Assembly (NCBI GenBank): GCA_021324155.1
Contig: JAJPJQ010000007.1
Coordinates: 1 to 64,000 of the forward strand
Source of the DNA: Pseudomonadota bacterium
GTDB lineage: Bacteria; Desulfobacterota; Binatia; UBA9968
Reading direction: 5' to 3'
Length of the DNA: 64,000 nt
A program made the position numbers and the translations under genes. Position 1 is the stretch's first letter. Each line of letters begins with the position of its first letter. This document shows, piece after piece, positions 7,951-17,772 of this stretch. Below the pieces are notes generated by a model, which was not told the DNA's origin, searched no databases, and saw only the letters and a program-made list of their open reading frames with translations.

Positions 7951-9042
7951 TTACTTCTTCTTGTAAAAGTCGGGATTCATCCGCGTGGTCGTGCCCGACT
8001 TCGCCAGCTCTTCCTCGAACATTTTGCGGATCGAGGGATCTTCGTCCCAGTACTCGATCTGGTTGCCGCCGGCTTTGACGTCCTTGTCGACCTTGGTGAT
8101 GTCGCCGAACTGCTCGCCGAGGCTGTACTTGATGCCGCCGAGACGCGGCGGCAGATAGCGCGCCGGCGTCGCGCCGGTGTTGAAGTGCTGGTGCCACATC
8201 ATCGGAGGCGGGGTGAAAACGCTGCCGTCCTGCCAATCGTAGCGCTTGATCGGCTCGCCCTGGCGCCAGAAGAGCGAAAAGCCCTTGCCCTTGATGATAA
8301 TGACGTTGAAGCCGGGCCCGTGGCGGTGCGCTTTCTTGTAGGTGCCGATGGGAAATTCCGAGATGTGCGCGGCCATCGAGCCGCTTGCCATCTCAAGCAT
8401 GACGTTGGTGCCGCCGCCGCCGCGCTCCTTCCACTCTTCCAATTTAAAGTTGCGCGCGTCGGCGATGAAATTGGTGTCCCAGATGCGGCCTGTGTGCGCC
8501 GTGCCCTTGCCGCTGAAATAATCCGGCTCGCCGTTGAAGCGGTCGGTGAAGTCGTAGGGGACGTTGAAGATGAAGTCGGCGTTATGGAAAAGGTTGAAGA
8601 CGATCGGCATGCTGTTGACGGAGAAGAATCTCGCCGGTTCGCTGCCCTGGCCGTTGAAGTGCTGATGCCAGGCATTCAGCGGCAGCGCGAACAGGCTTCC
8701 CTCCTGCCATTCGAACGTCTGCTTCGCGCCTTTGTCGTTCCAGATCGTCGTCGCGCCGCGCCCTTTGAGAACGTAGATCATCTCTTCGTAAATCTGGCGC
8801 TGAGGCTTTAAATTTTTTCCCGCGGCAATCTCGCAGACATAAGCGCCCGTCGCGCCCTCGGCGCCTTCCATGTTAATGAACGCGCCCTCTCCCCCGATTC
8901 GGTCCCAATGCGCAACCGGCACTTTACGCAAATCCTGGACGAAAAAAGTCTTTATAATCGGGATTCCCTCGCCCTGCTGCCACTTGTCGTAGTAAGGAAT
9001 ATTGTCCATCACGTTTTCGGTCTGCGTCATCGGCTTGGCCAT
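7951..9042 (-). CDS. Bicupin protein
   Basis: A 363-residue protein with two cupin barrels. The first (about residues 70-165) has 'YEEMIYVLKGRG' and 'WHQHFN'. The second (about 230-310) has 'AHRHGPG', 'GKGFSLFW' and 'MWHQHFN'. The histidines in both halves could bind metal. A GGAGGT site 8 bases before the ATG supports the start. A clear paralogue of the same length lies at 56474-57562 next to substrate-binding proteins and an LLM oxidoreductase, suggesting an oxidative-catabolism context, but no reaction can be assigned. No signal peptide. Confidence 0.8.
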   Translation of the reverse strand: MAKPMTQTENVMDNIPYYDKWQQGEGIPIIKTFFVQDLRKVPVAHWDRIGGEGAFINMEGAEGATGAYVCEIAAGKNLKPQRQIYEEMIYVLKGRGATTIWNDKGAKQTFEWQEGSLFALPLNAWHQHFNGQGSEPARFFSVNSMPIVFNLFHNADFIFNVPYDFTDRFNGEPDYFSGKGTAHTGRIWDTNFIADARNFKLEEWKERGGGGTNVMLEMASGSMAAHISEFPIGTYKKAHRHGPGFNVIIIKGKGFSLFWRQGEPIKRYDWQDGSVFTPPPMMWHQHFNTGATPARYLPPRLGGIKYSLGEQFGDITKVDKDVKAGGNQIEYWDEDPSIRKMFEEELAKSGTTTRMNPDFYKKK

Positions 9043-9230
9043 GAGAAGTAACCTCCGGTTCAGTCCTAGGGCTAATATAGCATAAGATTATCAAAATCAA
9101 CCGAGTGCGCACGGAGAACTGTTTGACAACCTCGGCTAAACCCTACTAAATGGCAGCTAAATTTTTTAGTTTCGACTTTCGAGCCCGCTTGCGGAATGCG
9201 AAACTCGGAACTGTCTGCTAGGAGGTGCTC

Positions 9231-9446
9231 GTGGCCACATCGGTCGTCGCCCCCATGCTCGGGAAAGTTCTGAAGATTGAAAAAAACGTCGGCGAAAGCG
9301 TCGAGGAAGACGATGTCGTGGTGGTGCTTGAAGCGATGAAGATGGAGATTCCGGTCGTCGCTCCGGTGGGCGGCGTCGTCAAAGCGGTCATGGTGGCGCC
9401 TGGCCAGGCGGTCGAGGCCGAAGAAACGCTGGCCGAGATCGAATAA
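9231..9446 (+). CDS. mmdC: Biotin carrier subunit of a sodium-pumping decarboxylase
   Basis: A 71-residue biotinyl/lipoyl domain with 'VVAPMLGKV' at the start, the biotin site 'EAMKME' (Lys37) and the mirrored 'VAPVGGVV' repeat. A GTG at 9225 would overlap the AGGAGG site (9220-9225), whereas the GTG at 9231 sits 5 bases behind it, so 9231 is chosen. The protein carries the CO2 group between the carboxyltransferase (10869-12416) and the membrane decarboxylase (9622-10767). First gene of the operon; unlike many relatives it is not fused to another subunit. The gene symbol follows the methylmalonyl-CoA decarboxylase naming, and substrate is not proven. Confidence 0.85.
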   Translation: MATSVVAPMLGKVLKIEKNVGESVEEDDVVVVLEAMKMEIPVVAPVGGVVKAVMVAPGQAVEAEETLAEIE

Positions 9447-9477
9447 AACCGCGCGGTTAATACAAGGAGCATAAACA

Positions 9478-9618
9478 TTGGACACTTGGACGTTCGGCTG
9501 GACCGTTGCCCTGATCGGCATGGGCGGCACGATGCTCGTGCTGTGGATTTTGAGCCTGCTCATCCTGCTGCTGAAAAAACTTTTTCCACAAAACGCCCAA
9601 CCCGCGGAGCGAAGCTGA
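9478..9618 (+). CDS. mmdD: Small OadG/MmdD-like membrane subunit (46 aa)
   Basis: A short gene starting at TTG 9478, eight bases behind an AAGGAG site (9464-9469), and ending three bases before the beta-subunit ATG. The peptide has a single membrane helix ('LIGMGGTMLVLWILSLLILL') after a short polar start and a charged tail. This matches the gamma/delta subunit of Na+-pumping decarboxylases, which holds the complex together at the membrane. The 'GMGGTML' stretch is the conserved part of that family. It is shorter than OadG (~80 aa). Position between the biotin carrier and the beta subunit strongly supports the call. Confidence 0.8.
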   Translation: MDTWTFGWTVALIGMGGTMLVLWILSLLILLLKKLFPQNAQPAERS

Positions 9619-9621
9619 AAC

Positions 9622-10767
9622 ATGGAAGTCGCGCTTATCTCGGGCCTGCAAGGGCTTTTTCTCGGGCTGGTCGCGCTGACGCCCGGGCAGGCGTTGATGA
9701 TTCTCGTCGGCTGCGGCCTGCTGTATCTCGGTATCCGCAAGGGCTACGAGCCGCTGCTGCTCGTGCCCATCGGCTTCGGCGCGATCCTGGTAAACATCCC
9801 GCTCGCCGACATGATGGGCAAAGACGGCTTTCTGCGCTTTTTCTACGACTTCGGCGTGCTCACGGAGATCTTTCCGCTGCTCATTTTCATCGGCATCGGC
9901 GCTATGACGGACTTCCAGCCGCTGCTGGAAAATCCCAAGATCATCCTGCTCGGCGCGGCCGGCCAGTTCGGGATTTTTCTCACTCTTCTGCTCGCGCTTG
10001 CGGTCGGCTTCGACAAGCTCGATGCAGTCGCCGTGGCGATCATCGGCGCGTGCGACGGACCGACCGCGATCTATGTCAGCTCGAAATTCGCACCGCACAT
10101 GCTCGGCGCGGTCTCGGTCGCGGCCTATTCCTATATGTCGCTGGTTCCGCTCATCCAGCCGCCGATCATGCGCGCGCTCACGACCGATAAAGAGCGCAAG
10201 ATCGTCATGGGCGTGGCAAAGCGCCCGGTCTCAAAGACGACCAAGATTCTCTTTCCCATCGTGGTGACGATCTTCGCCTCAATCCTCGCGCCCAAAGGCG
10301 CGCCGCTCATCGGCACCGTCATGCTCGGCAATCTCATGCGCGAGAGCGGCGTGGTCGAGCGCTTGAAGAGCGCCGCCGAGAACGAGATTGCGAATATCGT
10401 CACGCTGCTGCTCGGGCTTTCGATCGGCGCGACGATGGAAGCCGCCAATTTCCTCCGTGCGCAGACGCTGCTCGTGCTCGCCCTCGGCTTTATCGCGATC
10501 GGCCTCGACACCGCCGTCGGCCTCCTATTCGGAAAAGCGATGTGCCTGCTGACCGGCGGCAAGATCAATCCGCTCATCGGCGCCGCGGGCATTTCGGCGT
10601 TTCCGATGTCGGCCCGCGTGGTCCAGGTCGAGGGGCAGAAATACAACAAGAAGAGCTACCTTCTCATGCACGCGATGAGCGCCAACGCCGGAGGTCAGAT
10701 CGGCTCGGTCATCGCCGCCGCGGTCATGCTCTCGGTCCTGCAAGGCATGGGCATCATCGCGGGATGA
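9622..10767 (+). CDS. oadB: Sodium-translocating decarboxylase beta subunit
   Basis: A 381-residue polytopic membrane protein of the OadB/MmdB/GcdB family. Diagnostic stretches are 'GYEPLLLVPIGFGAILVNIP', 'CDGPTAIYVSSKFAP' (with the conserved aspartate of the Na+ path) and the C-terminal 'GQIGSVIAAAV'. The subunit decarboxylates carboxybiotin and couples this to export of two Na+ ions. About ten hydrophobic segments are visible. It follows the small subunit by three bases and precedes the carboxyltransferase by 100 bases, all on the same strand. Confidence 0.95.
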   Translation: MEVALISGLQGLFLGLVALTPGQALMILVGCGLLYLGIRKGYEPLLLVPIGFGAILVNIPLADMMGKDGFLRFFYDFGVLTEIFPLLIFIGIGAMTDFQPLLENPKIILLGAAGQFGIFLTLLLALAVGFDKLDAVAVAIIGACDGPTAIYVSSKFAPHMLGAVSVAAYSYMSLVPLIQPPIMRALTTDKERKIVMGVAKRPVSKTTKILFPIVVTIFASILAPKGAPLIGTVMLGNLMRESGVVERLKSAAENEIANIVTLLLGLSIGATMEAANFLRAQTLLVLALGFIAIGLDTAVGLLFGKAMCLLTGGKINPLIGAAGISAFPMSARVVQVEGQKYNKKSYLLMHAMSANAGGQIGSVIAAAVMLSVLQGMGIIAG

Positions 10768-10868
10768 CGCAGGTTGAGGGTTGACGGGTTAAAGCTGGAT
10801 ACGAGCAATTCCATGATGTATTTAACCCTTGAAGCGTGCACCCCTTAAACACTTAAACCTTCGCACTC

Positions 10869-12416
10869 ATGCCCGATAAAGATCACCTGCGCAGTAAGCT
10901 CGCGGCGCTCGAAGAACGCGCGCGCGGCGAGACGAAGGCGCTCGAGAAACAGCACGCGGAAAACAAGCTCACCGCGCGCGAGCGGATCGACAAGCTCCTC
11001 GATCCGGGCAGCTTCGTCGAGGAATTCATGCTGGCGACCACCCAGGTCACGGATTTCGGCATGGCGGAAAGACGCCAGCCGGGGGACGGCGCCGTCACGG
11101 GCTTCGGCAAAATCGACGGGCGCCTCATTTATGTTTTCGCACAGGACCGCGCCGTGCTCGCCGGCACCGTCGGCAGCGCCCACGCGGAAAAAATCGCGTA
11201 CGCCATCCAGACCGCACGGCGTGTAGGAGTGCCGCTCATCGGGCTGTACGACTCGCCGGGCGCGCGCATTCAAGAGGGACTCACCGTCACGGCGGCAATC
11301 GGCAAGATCTTCTTCGAGAACAGCGTGACTTCCGGGACCGTGCCGCAGATCTCCGCGATCATGGGACCCTGCATCGGGGTCGCGTCGTACTCGCCCGCGC
11401 TCACCGATTTCATTTTCATGGTCCAGGGATCGAGCCAGATGTTCATCACCGGGCCGGCCGTAATCAAGGAGGTGCTCGGCGAGGAAGTCTCGCTCGAAGA
11501 CCTCGGCGGGTCGAAAATCCACTCCGAAGTCTCCGGCGTCGCCGATTTGATCGCGAAAAACGACGAGGAGTGCATCGCCGCGCTGCGGCGCCTCGTCGGG
11601 TTTCTCCCGAGCAGCTTTTCGGACACGCCGCCGCGCAAGACTTCCTCCGATGATCCCGCGCGGCCGCTTGAGAAGCTCGCGAAGATCGTGCCCGAAGACA
11701 TGCGCCGCGCGTATAACGTAACGCAGGTCATCCGCGAGATCGTCGACGCTGCTGACTTTCTCGAGCTCAAGGGCAAGTTCGCGCGCAATCTGGTGATCGG
11801 CTTCGGCCGGCTCGACGGCTATTCCGTCGGTTTTGTCGCCAATCAGCCGATGTTTTTAGCCGGCAGCCTCGACGTCGATGCGTCCGACAAAGGCGCGCGT
11901 TTCATCCGGTTTTGCGATGCGTTCAATATCCCGATCGTGACGCTCATGGACGTGCCCGGCTTTTTTCCCGGCAAGCAGCAGGAAGAAAAAGGCATCATCC
12001 GCCACGGCGCAAAGCTGTTGTACGCGTACGCCGAGGCGACGGTGCCGAAGATCACGCTCGTTCTGCGCAAAGGATACGGCGGCGCGAAGCAGGCGATGTG
12101 CACGCGCGAGATGGGCGCGGACCAGGTGCTCGTCTGGCCTGGCGTCGAGCTTGCCGTGATGGGGGGCGGCGGAGCCGTCAACGTCCTGTACAAAAAGGAG
12201 ATCGAGCAGTCTAGCGACCGGGAAAAAACGCGCCGCGAGAAGCTCGAAGAATACACCGAGCGCTTTAGCGGCCCGTTCGAGGCGCTGGAGAAACAGTTCG
12301 CCCAGGCGGCGATCGAGCCCGCCGACACGCGTCGCCGCTTGATTCAATGTTTGGAAATTCTACGCGATAAAAAAGAGACGCGGCCGCGCAAAAAACACGG
12401 CCTCATGCCGGTCTAG
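10869..12416 (+). CDS. mmdA: Acyl-CoA carboxyltransferase (methylmalonyl-CoA decarboxylase alpha / PccB type)
   Basis: A 515-residue biotin-dependent carboxyltransferase with both crotonase-like halves: 'GSFVEEFML', 'YDSPGARIQEG' and 'PQISAIMGPC' in the first; 'DVPGFFPGKQQEEKGIIRHGAKLLYAYA' region, 'RKGYGGAKQAM' and 'WPGVELAVMGGGGAV' in the second. This family acts on propionyl-, methylmalonyl- or related CoA esters. Together with the upstream biotin carrier, small membrane subunit and OadB-type beta subunit, it completes a sodium-pumping methylmalonyl-CoA (or glutaconyl-CoA-like) decarboxylase. The exact CoA substrate cannot be read from the motifs. Confidence 0.9.
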   Translation: MPDKDHLRSKLAALEERARGETKALEKQHAENKLTARERIDKLLDPGSFVEEFMLATTQVTDFGMAERRQPGDGAVTGFGKIDGRLIYVFAQDRAVLAGTVGSAHAEKIAYAIQTARRVGVPLIGLYDSPGARIQEGLTVTAAIGKIFFENSVTSGTVPQISAIMGPCIGVASYSPALTDFIFMVQGSSQMFITGPAVIKEVLGEEVSLEDLGGSKIHSEVSGVADLIAKNDEECIAALRRLVGFLPSSFSDTPPRKTSSDDPARPLEKLAKIVPEDMRRAYNVTQVIREIVDAADFLELKGKFARNLVIGFGRLDGYSVGFVANQPMFLAGSLDVDASDKGARFIRFCDAFNIPIVTLMDVPGFFPGKQQEEKGIIRHGAKLLYAYAEATVPKITLVLRKGYGGAKQAMCTREMGADQVLVWPGVELAVMGGGGAVNVLYKKEIEQSSDREKTRREKLEEYTERFSGPFEALEKQFAQAAIEPADTRRRLIQCLEILRDKKETRPRKKHGLMPV

Positions 12417-12423
12417 ACGCACG

Positions 12424-14079
12424 TCAAGCCGCGATCCCGTTGCCCCCCGGCGCTCGCAGAGCATTGGTGATGCAAGGGAGAGTGACCGTAAACGCGGAAC
12501 CGACATCCACGGTGCTTTGCACGTCGATCTTCCCGCCCAGCGCCTCCACGTACTGCTTCACAATATAAAGTCCGAGACCGACGCCGCCGTAAAGGCGCGT
12601 CTCGGAGCCATCGACCTGACGGAATTTCTCGAAGATGATCGGCAGCTTGTCGGGCGGAATCCCGATGCCGGTATCGCAGACCTTGAATTCCATCCGGTGC
12701 CGCTCCAGCACGTAGCGCGCCGCTACCGCGACGTGCCCTTGAGGCGTAAACTTCACGGCGTTGTTGATGAGATTCTGCAGAATGTGCCGCAGTTTCTCCG
12801 CGTCCGTCTCGAATATCGGCAGGTCGCGGTAGTCCCAGTGTAGTTTCACTTGACGATCGGAAGGAAATTCGTAAGTCGATCTGAGGTCGTCGAGAAAACT
12901 GTTCAAATTGACCGGCTGGAGGTGCGTTTTTCTCGGCGCTTCCATCGAGGTGACTTGCAGGATGCCGTTGATCATCGTGAGCAGCTCCTGCGTGCGGGTC
13001 AGGACTTTTTCGAGGCATCTCTGCTGCTGCTCGTTGACCGGACCTTGCATGCCGTCGCGAACCATTTCCGTATACCCGAGAATGGCGTTGAGAGGCGTCC
13101 GCAGCTCGTGCGACATCACGCTCAGAAACTCTTCTTTGATCTTATTCGCCTGTTCCATCGCGTCGCGCGAGGAACGCACCTCCTCGAATAGCTGCGAATT
13201 GTGAATCGCGATCGCCGCCTGCGCCGCGAGTGTCGAAAGAAACTCGACTTCCTGGTCCGTGAACCTGTGTTCCTCTTTCGTATAGAATGATAGGACGCCG
13301 AGAATTTCATCCTTCGCGATGAGCGGCAGCCCGAGGTACGACACCAGCCCATTGCGCCGGAAAAATTCCGGATCGCGCAGGCGTGGCTCGCTCTGAAGGT
13401 TCGGCGTCATCCAAGCGCTCTTGCTTTGGAAAACAATATTGGGCACCCCGCGGCCACCGCGCCAGGCCTCGGATTTCCACTCCTGTTCGGGAATGTTGTG
13501 GCAGGCGATTGGCTCGAGCAGTGCCGTGGTCTTATCGTACAGCCTAACAGTCGTGGCCGAATGAGGCACGAGGAAGTCGATCTTCTTCAATAGCACATCG
13601 AGCACCGTCCGCAGGTCGAGCGTCGACATCGCACGCTCGATCTCCTGCAATGCCTGCAACCGGCGCAGGTTCTGCTGGATCTCCTCCTCGGCGTGCTTGC
13701 GCTCGATCGCATAGCGGATGGAGCGCCCGAGCAGGTTGCCGTCCACCTTTCCTTTGACAAGATAATCCTGGGCTCCTTTGCGCAGCGCTTCGGCCGCGAG
13801 TTCGTCGTTCTCCGTGCCGGTTAGAACGACGATCGGCAAGTGGGAGGCGCGGGCGTGAACCTTTAGGACCGTCTCCAAGCCCTGCGCATCGGGCAACGAG
13901 AGATCGAGCAGGATAATGGAGAAAGCTTCTTCGTCCAAGCGCCGCAGCGCCTCGCCGAGCCGTTCGACGTGCGCGAGCTCAAAGCGCACGCCGGCGCTTT
14001 CCGCCAGCGCCTCGCGCAAAAGCCGGGCGTCGCCGCGATTGTCCTCGACCAGTAGAATTTTGATCATTGTTGGGCTCAA
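12424..14079 (-). CDS. Hybrid REC-GAF-histidine kinase
   Basis: A 551-residue protein. An N-terminal receiver (about 5-125; '[13 protein letters not shown]', '[10 protein letters not shown]', 'VLTGTEND', a Lys in 'YLVKGKV') is followed by a GAF domain (~145-300), a HisKA dimerisation helix with '[10 protein letters not shown]' (His ~324) and an HATPase_c domain ('NLINNAVKF', '[10 protein letters not shown]', 'GGVGLGLYI'). No membrane segment, so cytosolic. The receiver at the N-terminus suggests it takes phosphate from an upstream kinase and then signals further. The start is a TTG at 14079 behind a GGAG; its start region overlaps the stop of the preceding regulator, a sign of coupling. Last gene of the 15-kb signalling run. 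Confidence 0.9.
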   Translation of the reverse strand: MSPTMIKILLVEDNRGDARLLREALAESAGVRFELAHVERLGEALRRLDEEAFSIILLDLSLPDAQGLETVLKVHARASHLPIVVLTGTENDELAAEALRKGAQDYLVKGKVDGNLLGRSIRYAIERKHAEEEIQQNLRRLQALQEIERAMSTLDLRTVLDVLLKKIDFLVPHSATTVRLYDKTTALLEPIACHNIPEQEWKSEAWRGGRGVPNIVFQSKSAWMTPNLQSEPRLRDPEFFRRNGLVSYLGLPLIAKDEILGVLSFYTKEEHRFTDQEVEFLSTLAAQAAIAIHNSQLFEEVRSSRDAMEQANKIKEEFLSVMSHELRTPLNAILGYTEMVRDGMQGPVNEQQQRCLEKVLTRTQELLTMINGILQVTSMEAPRKTHLQPVNLNSFLDDLRSTYEFPSDRQVKLHWDYRDLPIFETDAEKLRHILQNLINNAVKFTPQGHVAVAARYVLERHRMEFKVCDTGIGIPPDKLPIIFEKFRQVDGSETRLYGGVGLGLYIVKQYVEALGGKIDVQSTVDVGSAFTVTLPCITNALRAPGGNGIAA

Positions 14080-14552
14080 GCGGACTCCTGCGGCAGCTTG
14101 ACGATGCTAAGCCAAAAATCCTCGATCGACTGGACGACGCGCATGAATTGCTCGAGATCGACCGGTTTCGTGATGTAGCAGTTGGCGTGCAGGTTGTAGG
14201 CTCGCAGGATATCGCGCTCCGCCGCGGAGGTCGTCAGAACGACGACGGGTATCGTCTTCAAATTCGCGTCTCTTTTGATCTCCTCGAGGACCTCCCTACC
14301 GTCTTTTTTCGGCAAGTTGAGATCGAGCAGAATGAGGTCCGGCCGCCTCGCCTGAGCATATTTGCCGGCGCGGCGGAGGTACGCGATCGCCTCCACTCCG
14401 TCCTCCACGACGCTGATCTCGTTGAGGATTTTACCTTCCTTAAGGGCCTCCATCGTCAGGCGGACGTCGCCGGGATTGTCCTCGACCAGCAGTATCTTAG
14501 CCTTGCTGAACTCCATTCCGATTGCCGCCCCATTGCTTGTCGCCGCATTCAT
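14076..14552 (-). CDS. Single-domain response regulator (Rcp1-like)
   Basis: A stand-alone receiver of 158 residues with the acidic pair in 'LLVEDNPGD', the phospho-acceptor in '[13 protein letters not shown]', Thr/Ser in 'VVLTTSAAE' and the Lys in 'YITKPVDL'. There is no output domain. The '-NPGD-VRL-' pattern and the long beta-alpha-4 loop are those of regulators paired with phytochrome-like kinases (Rcp1 type). It lies between two kinases of that H-box type. An AAAGGAG site precedes the ATG at 14552. Confidence 0.92.
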   Translation of the reverse strand: MNAATSNGAAIGMEFSKAKILLVEDNPGDVRLTMEALKEGKILNEISVVEDGVEAIAYLRRAGKYAQARRPDLILLDLNLPKKDGREVLEEIKRDANLKTIPVVVLTTSAAERDILRAYNLHANCYITKPVDLEQFMRVVQSIEDFWLSIVKLPQESA

Positions 14553-14574
14553 GTCGGAAACTCCTTTCGCCTTT

Positions 14575-17268
14575 TCAAGCCGGAAGTGTGAAATGAAAGC
14601 TCGTCCCCTCGCCCGGCTTGGAATCGACCCAAATTTTGCCTCCGTGTCGCTCGACGATTTTTTTGCATATCGCCAGGCCTATGCCGGTGCCGGGATATTC
14701 TTCCCTGCCGTGAAGCCGCTGGAACATGACGAAGACGCGGTCCGCGTGTTCTGGGTCGAAACCGATGCCGTTATCGGCAACCGTGAAGACCCATTCCGCG
14801 CCCTTGCTTTCGGCCGAAATGCGCACAGCCGGCGCACGATGGTTACGAAACTTGATCGCGTTCGCGATTAGATTCTGAAACAGCTGCCCGAGCTGCGTCG
14901 CATCGGCCATGACAGTCGGTAAAGCGCCACGGGAGATTTGGGCGCCGCTGCCTTCGATGGCGTTCTGGAGCGTCACGAGCGTGTCGTCGAGAACTTTTTC
15001 GCAATTTGTGGGTTCCAAGGCTTTGCCTTGCGTGCCCACGCGCGAATAGGACAACAGTGCGTTGATGAGCGCCTGCATGCGCGTCGCGCCGTCAACCGCG
15101 AAACCGATGAATTCGTCGGCGTCGGCGTCGAGCTTTCCCTTGTACCGCCGCGAAATCAGCTGCATGTAGCTGGAGACCATGCGCAGCGGTTCCTGTAGAT
15201 CGTGTGAGGCGATGTAAGCGAAGTGCTGCAGATCTGCGTTCGAGCGCGCCAGTTCCTCGGCGTTTTTCGAAAGCTGTCGGAACAACCGCGCATTTTCGAT
15301 TGCGACGGTGACGACGTTGCCGATCGCCTGCACCAGCTCGACCTCGTGCGGATCGAATGGCGCCAAACGGTCGGTTGAGACGTTCATGATTCCGATCGTG
15401 GCGCCGTGGACCTTGAGCGGCACCCACACAAAGGCGCGTCCGCCTTGAAGGCGAACCTCCTCGCGAATTCGCGGATCTTCGGCGTCATTGATGACGAGCG
15501 GCTCGCCGGACGCGAATACGTGCTCGCTCTTGCTCCCGGGCTGGACGTCATTGGTCAGCGACTCCAGATAGCGCCCGTCGATGCCGCGATGCGCCGCCAA
15601 CGCGAGGGAACCGGTCAATGGATCCTGCAGACGGATGTAAGCCTTCTCGCGCCCTGTGGCCGCCAGCACCTTGTCGAGCGCGATGTTGAGCGCTTCCTCG
15701 AAGTTGAGGGTCTGACTCGTTGCCATGGCGATCGCGTTGAGGGCTTCCTGCTCGCGCGCGTGGCGCTCTGCTTCTTGCATGAGCCGGGTTTTCTGTATCG
15801 CGATTCCCATTTGATGGCCGATCGACTCCAGCAATTGCACTTCGTCGACGCGGAATTTGCGTGGAGTGCGGCTCGCCACCTCGATAACTCCGAGCGTTTC
15901 CGTCGCCGTAATGATCGGCACGATAACGGCGGAGCGCGCGCCTTGCCGCTTGAATGACTCGAGCCCTTTCGTGTCCGCGATATCGTCGAGGACGACGCTC
16001 TTTCCCGAAGCGATGCGGCGCATCAGATCGAGCCGACCTCCTTCGCGGACAGCGGCGGACTGCCTACCGAGCCGATCGGCGTCGTCATAGCCGCGGCAAG
16101 CGCATAGTTGCATGCTTCCGTCGTTGGCCAGCAGTCGGAGATTGCCCAAATCGAGCGCAAGAGACGAGAGGCTTCGATCCAGAATATCGTCCAGAATGGC
16201 GTTGAAGTCGTTGGAGCCAAAGATCATCTGGCCGATGTCGTGCAGCGCCGTGAGCTGGCGATAGCGCTCCTGCAGCTCTTCTTGCGCGCGCTTGCGGTTT
16301 GTCACATCGGTGAACGCAATGACCGCGCCCGAGAAGCGCCCCTGCTCGATAATTGGATTGCTCACGTAGTCGACGACGAAGCTGGTGCCGTCGCGCCGGT
16401 GAAAGATTTCGTCGGACGATACGCACGTGCTGGCTCGCTTCATCGCCTGGAGAATCGGCGAGTTGCTCGCGAAATAGCGCTTGCCTTCGGCGTCCGAGTG
16501 TCCGAGGACATCGCCGAGAGGACGGCCGACCATCTCTTCGCCCTTAATACCCAGCATGCGTTGCGCGGCGGGATTGGCAAAGGTGAATTTGCCGTCGTGA
16601 TCGATGCCGCAAATGCCGTCGCCGGCAACGTCGAGAATGAGTTTGGTTCGGGCGAATGCGGCCTCGTTAAAACGCCAGGCGATGACGCTGCCGACCGCTG
16701 CCCAGAGAACGAAAAAGGCATGAATGCCGGCCCATTTCCACGGCGCGGCGATCGCATCGGCGTGATTGTAGACCTCACCGGGCGCGATGGCGCCGACCAA
16801 TCCGTGGTGCAGCGCGACGTAGCCGATGGCGATGAGATACGGCGCCCAGTCCTGGTAAAGCGCGAGGAAGACCACCATCACGAAAAAATGAAAATGGAGC
16901 TCGATATAGCCGCCGGACAGGTGTACCAGAATAGCCGACGCGCTCATCAGCGCGAGGCCGACGACGGTTGCCTTGAACGTGCGGCCGCGGCGTGCAAGCG
17001 AGAGCAAGGCAAAAAACGCGACGACGGCGGCCTCCGTGATCGTATGATTCGTCGTGCCGTCCTGAAAAAACGCGCTCCATTCGAGACGCAGCGGATAGCC
17101 CAATACCGGGCCGATTAGCGCGATGACGATCGCATGGAACCACGCGAGCCCCAAGAGAAAATGGTGCCGGCGTCTCCATATATCCTCGGGCAGCGTTCCG
17201 CCGCGCGGGAGCATGTCCCAAAAGCTCGCACGCGCGTCCATTAATGAAGTCGAAGCTTTAAACATCAT
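14575..17268 (-). CDS. Membrane PAS-GAF-GAF histidine kinase
   Basis: About 897 residues. The N-terminal ~200 residues contain roughly six hydrophobic segments (an integral-membrane sensor with '[14 protein letters not shown]'). A PAS domain follows ('[23 protein letters not shown]', '[10 protein letters not shown]' as PAC), then two GAF domains (~345-500 and ~515-680), a HisKA with the phytochrome-type H-box '[14 protein letters not shown]' (His ~688) and an HATPase_c ending in '[18 protein letters not shown]'. The ATG at 17268 overlaps the end of the preceding regulator; a GTG at 17301 is an alternative start. It probably phosphorylates one of the adjacent single-domain regulators. Confidence 0.88.
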   Translation of the reverse strand: MMFKASTSLMDARASFWDMLPRGGTLPEDIWRRRHHFLLGLAWFHAIVIALIGPVLGYPLRLEWSAFFQDGTTNHTITEAAVVAFFALLSLARRGRTFKATVVGLALMSASAILVHLSGGYIELHFHFFVMVVFLALYQDWAPYLIAIGYVALHHGLVGAIAPGEVYNHADAIAAPWKWAGIHAFFVLWAAVGSVIAWRFNEAAFARTKLILDVAGDGICGIDHDGKFTFANPAAQRMLGIKGEEMVGRPLGDVLGHSDAEGKRYFASNSPILQAMKRASTCVSSDEIFHRRDGTSFVVDYVSNPIIEQGRFSGAVIAFTDVTNRKRAQEELQERYRQLTALHDIGQMIFGSNDFNAILDDILDRSLSSLALDLGNLRLLANDGSMQLCACRGYDDADRLGRQSAAVREGGRLDLMRRIASGKSVVLDDIADTKGLESFKRQGARSAVIVPIITATETLGVIEVASRTPRKFRVDEVQLLESIGHQMGIAIQKTRLMQEAERHAREQEALNAIAMATSQTLNFEEALNIALDKVLAATGREKAYIRLQDPLTGSLALAAHRGIDGRYLESLTNDVQPGSKSEHVFASGEPLVINDAEDPRIREEVRLQGGRAFVWVPLKVHGATIGIMNVSTDRLAPFDPHEVELVQAIGNVVTVAIENARLFRQLSKNAEELARSNADLQHFAYIASHDLQEPLRMVSSYMQLISRRYKGKLDADADEFIGFAVDGATRMQALINALLSYSRVGTQGKALEPTNCEKVLDDTLVTLQNAIEGSGAQISRGALPTVMADATQLGQLFQNLIANAIKFRNHRAPAVRISAESKGAEWVFTVADNGIGFDPEHADRVFVMFQRLHGREEYPGTGIGLAICKKIVERHGGKIWVDSKPGEGTSFHFTLPA

Positions 17269-17761
17269 GTTCAACCGCTCGCTTCCGTCGTGGCTGTTCA
17301 CTGCCTCGCATCACGCCATCAGCCACGGACGGCAATGCGACCCTCGTGAGCCAGAATTCCTCGATCGAATGAACTACCCTGATAAAGGTTTCGAGATCGA
17401 CGGGTTTGCTGATGTAGCAGTTGGCGTGGAGCTCGTAGCTCCGCCGGACGTCTTTTTCGGCGCATGAGGTGCTGAGAACGACGACGGGGGTGCGCCGCAG
17501 ATTGTTATCGCGCTTCAAGTCGGCAAGGACCTCGAGGCCGCTCTTCTTCGGCAGATTCAAATCGAGAAGGATCATGTCCGGCTTGACCGCTCCCGTGAAT
17601 TTCCCTTGGTGCCGGAGAAAAGCCAGCGCCTCGACGCCGTCGCTGACGACGCTCAGACGGCTTGCAAGCCGCGCCTCTTTGAAGGCTTCTCGCGTTAGTC
17701 GCACGTCCCCTGGGTTGTCCTCGACCAGGAGAATTTCCACGGGTCTGTCAGCCTGTGACAT
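17258..17761 (-). CDS. Single-domain response regulator (Rcp1-like)
   Basis: A receiver-only protein of ~167 residues with '[17 protein letters not shown]', the phospho-acceptor in '[13 protein letters not shown]', 'VVLSTSCAEKD' and 'YISKPVDL'. It is closely similar to the regulator at 14076-14552, so the two arose by duplication together with their kinases. An upstream ATG at 17776 overlaps the stop of the previous kinase, but AAGGAG lies 6 bases before the ATG at 17761, so that start is chosen. Its C-terminal codons overlap the next kinase's start. Confidence 0.92.
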   Translation of the reverse strand: MSQADRPVEILLVEDNPGDVRLTREAFKEARLASRLSVVSDGVEALAFLRHQGKFTGAVKPDMILLDLNLPKKSGLEVLADLKRDNNLRRTPVVVLSTSCAEKDVRRSYELHANCYISKPVDLETFIRVVHSIEEFWLTRVALPSVADGVMRGSEQPRRKRAVEHDV

Positions 17762-17772
17762 TGAATGCTCCT

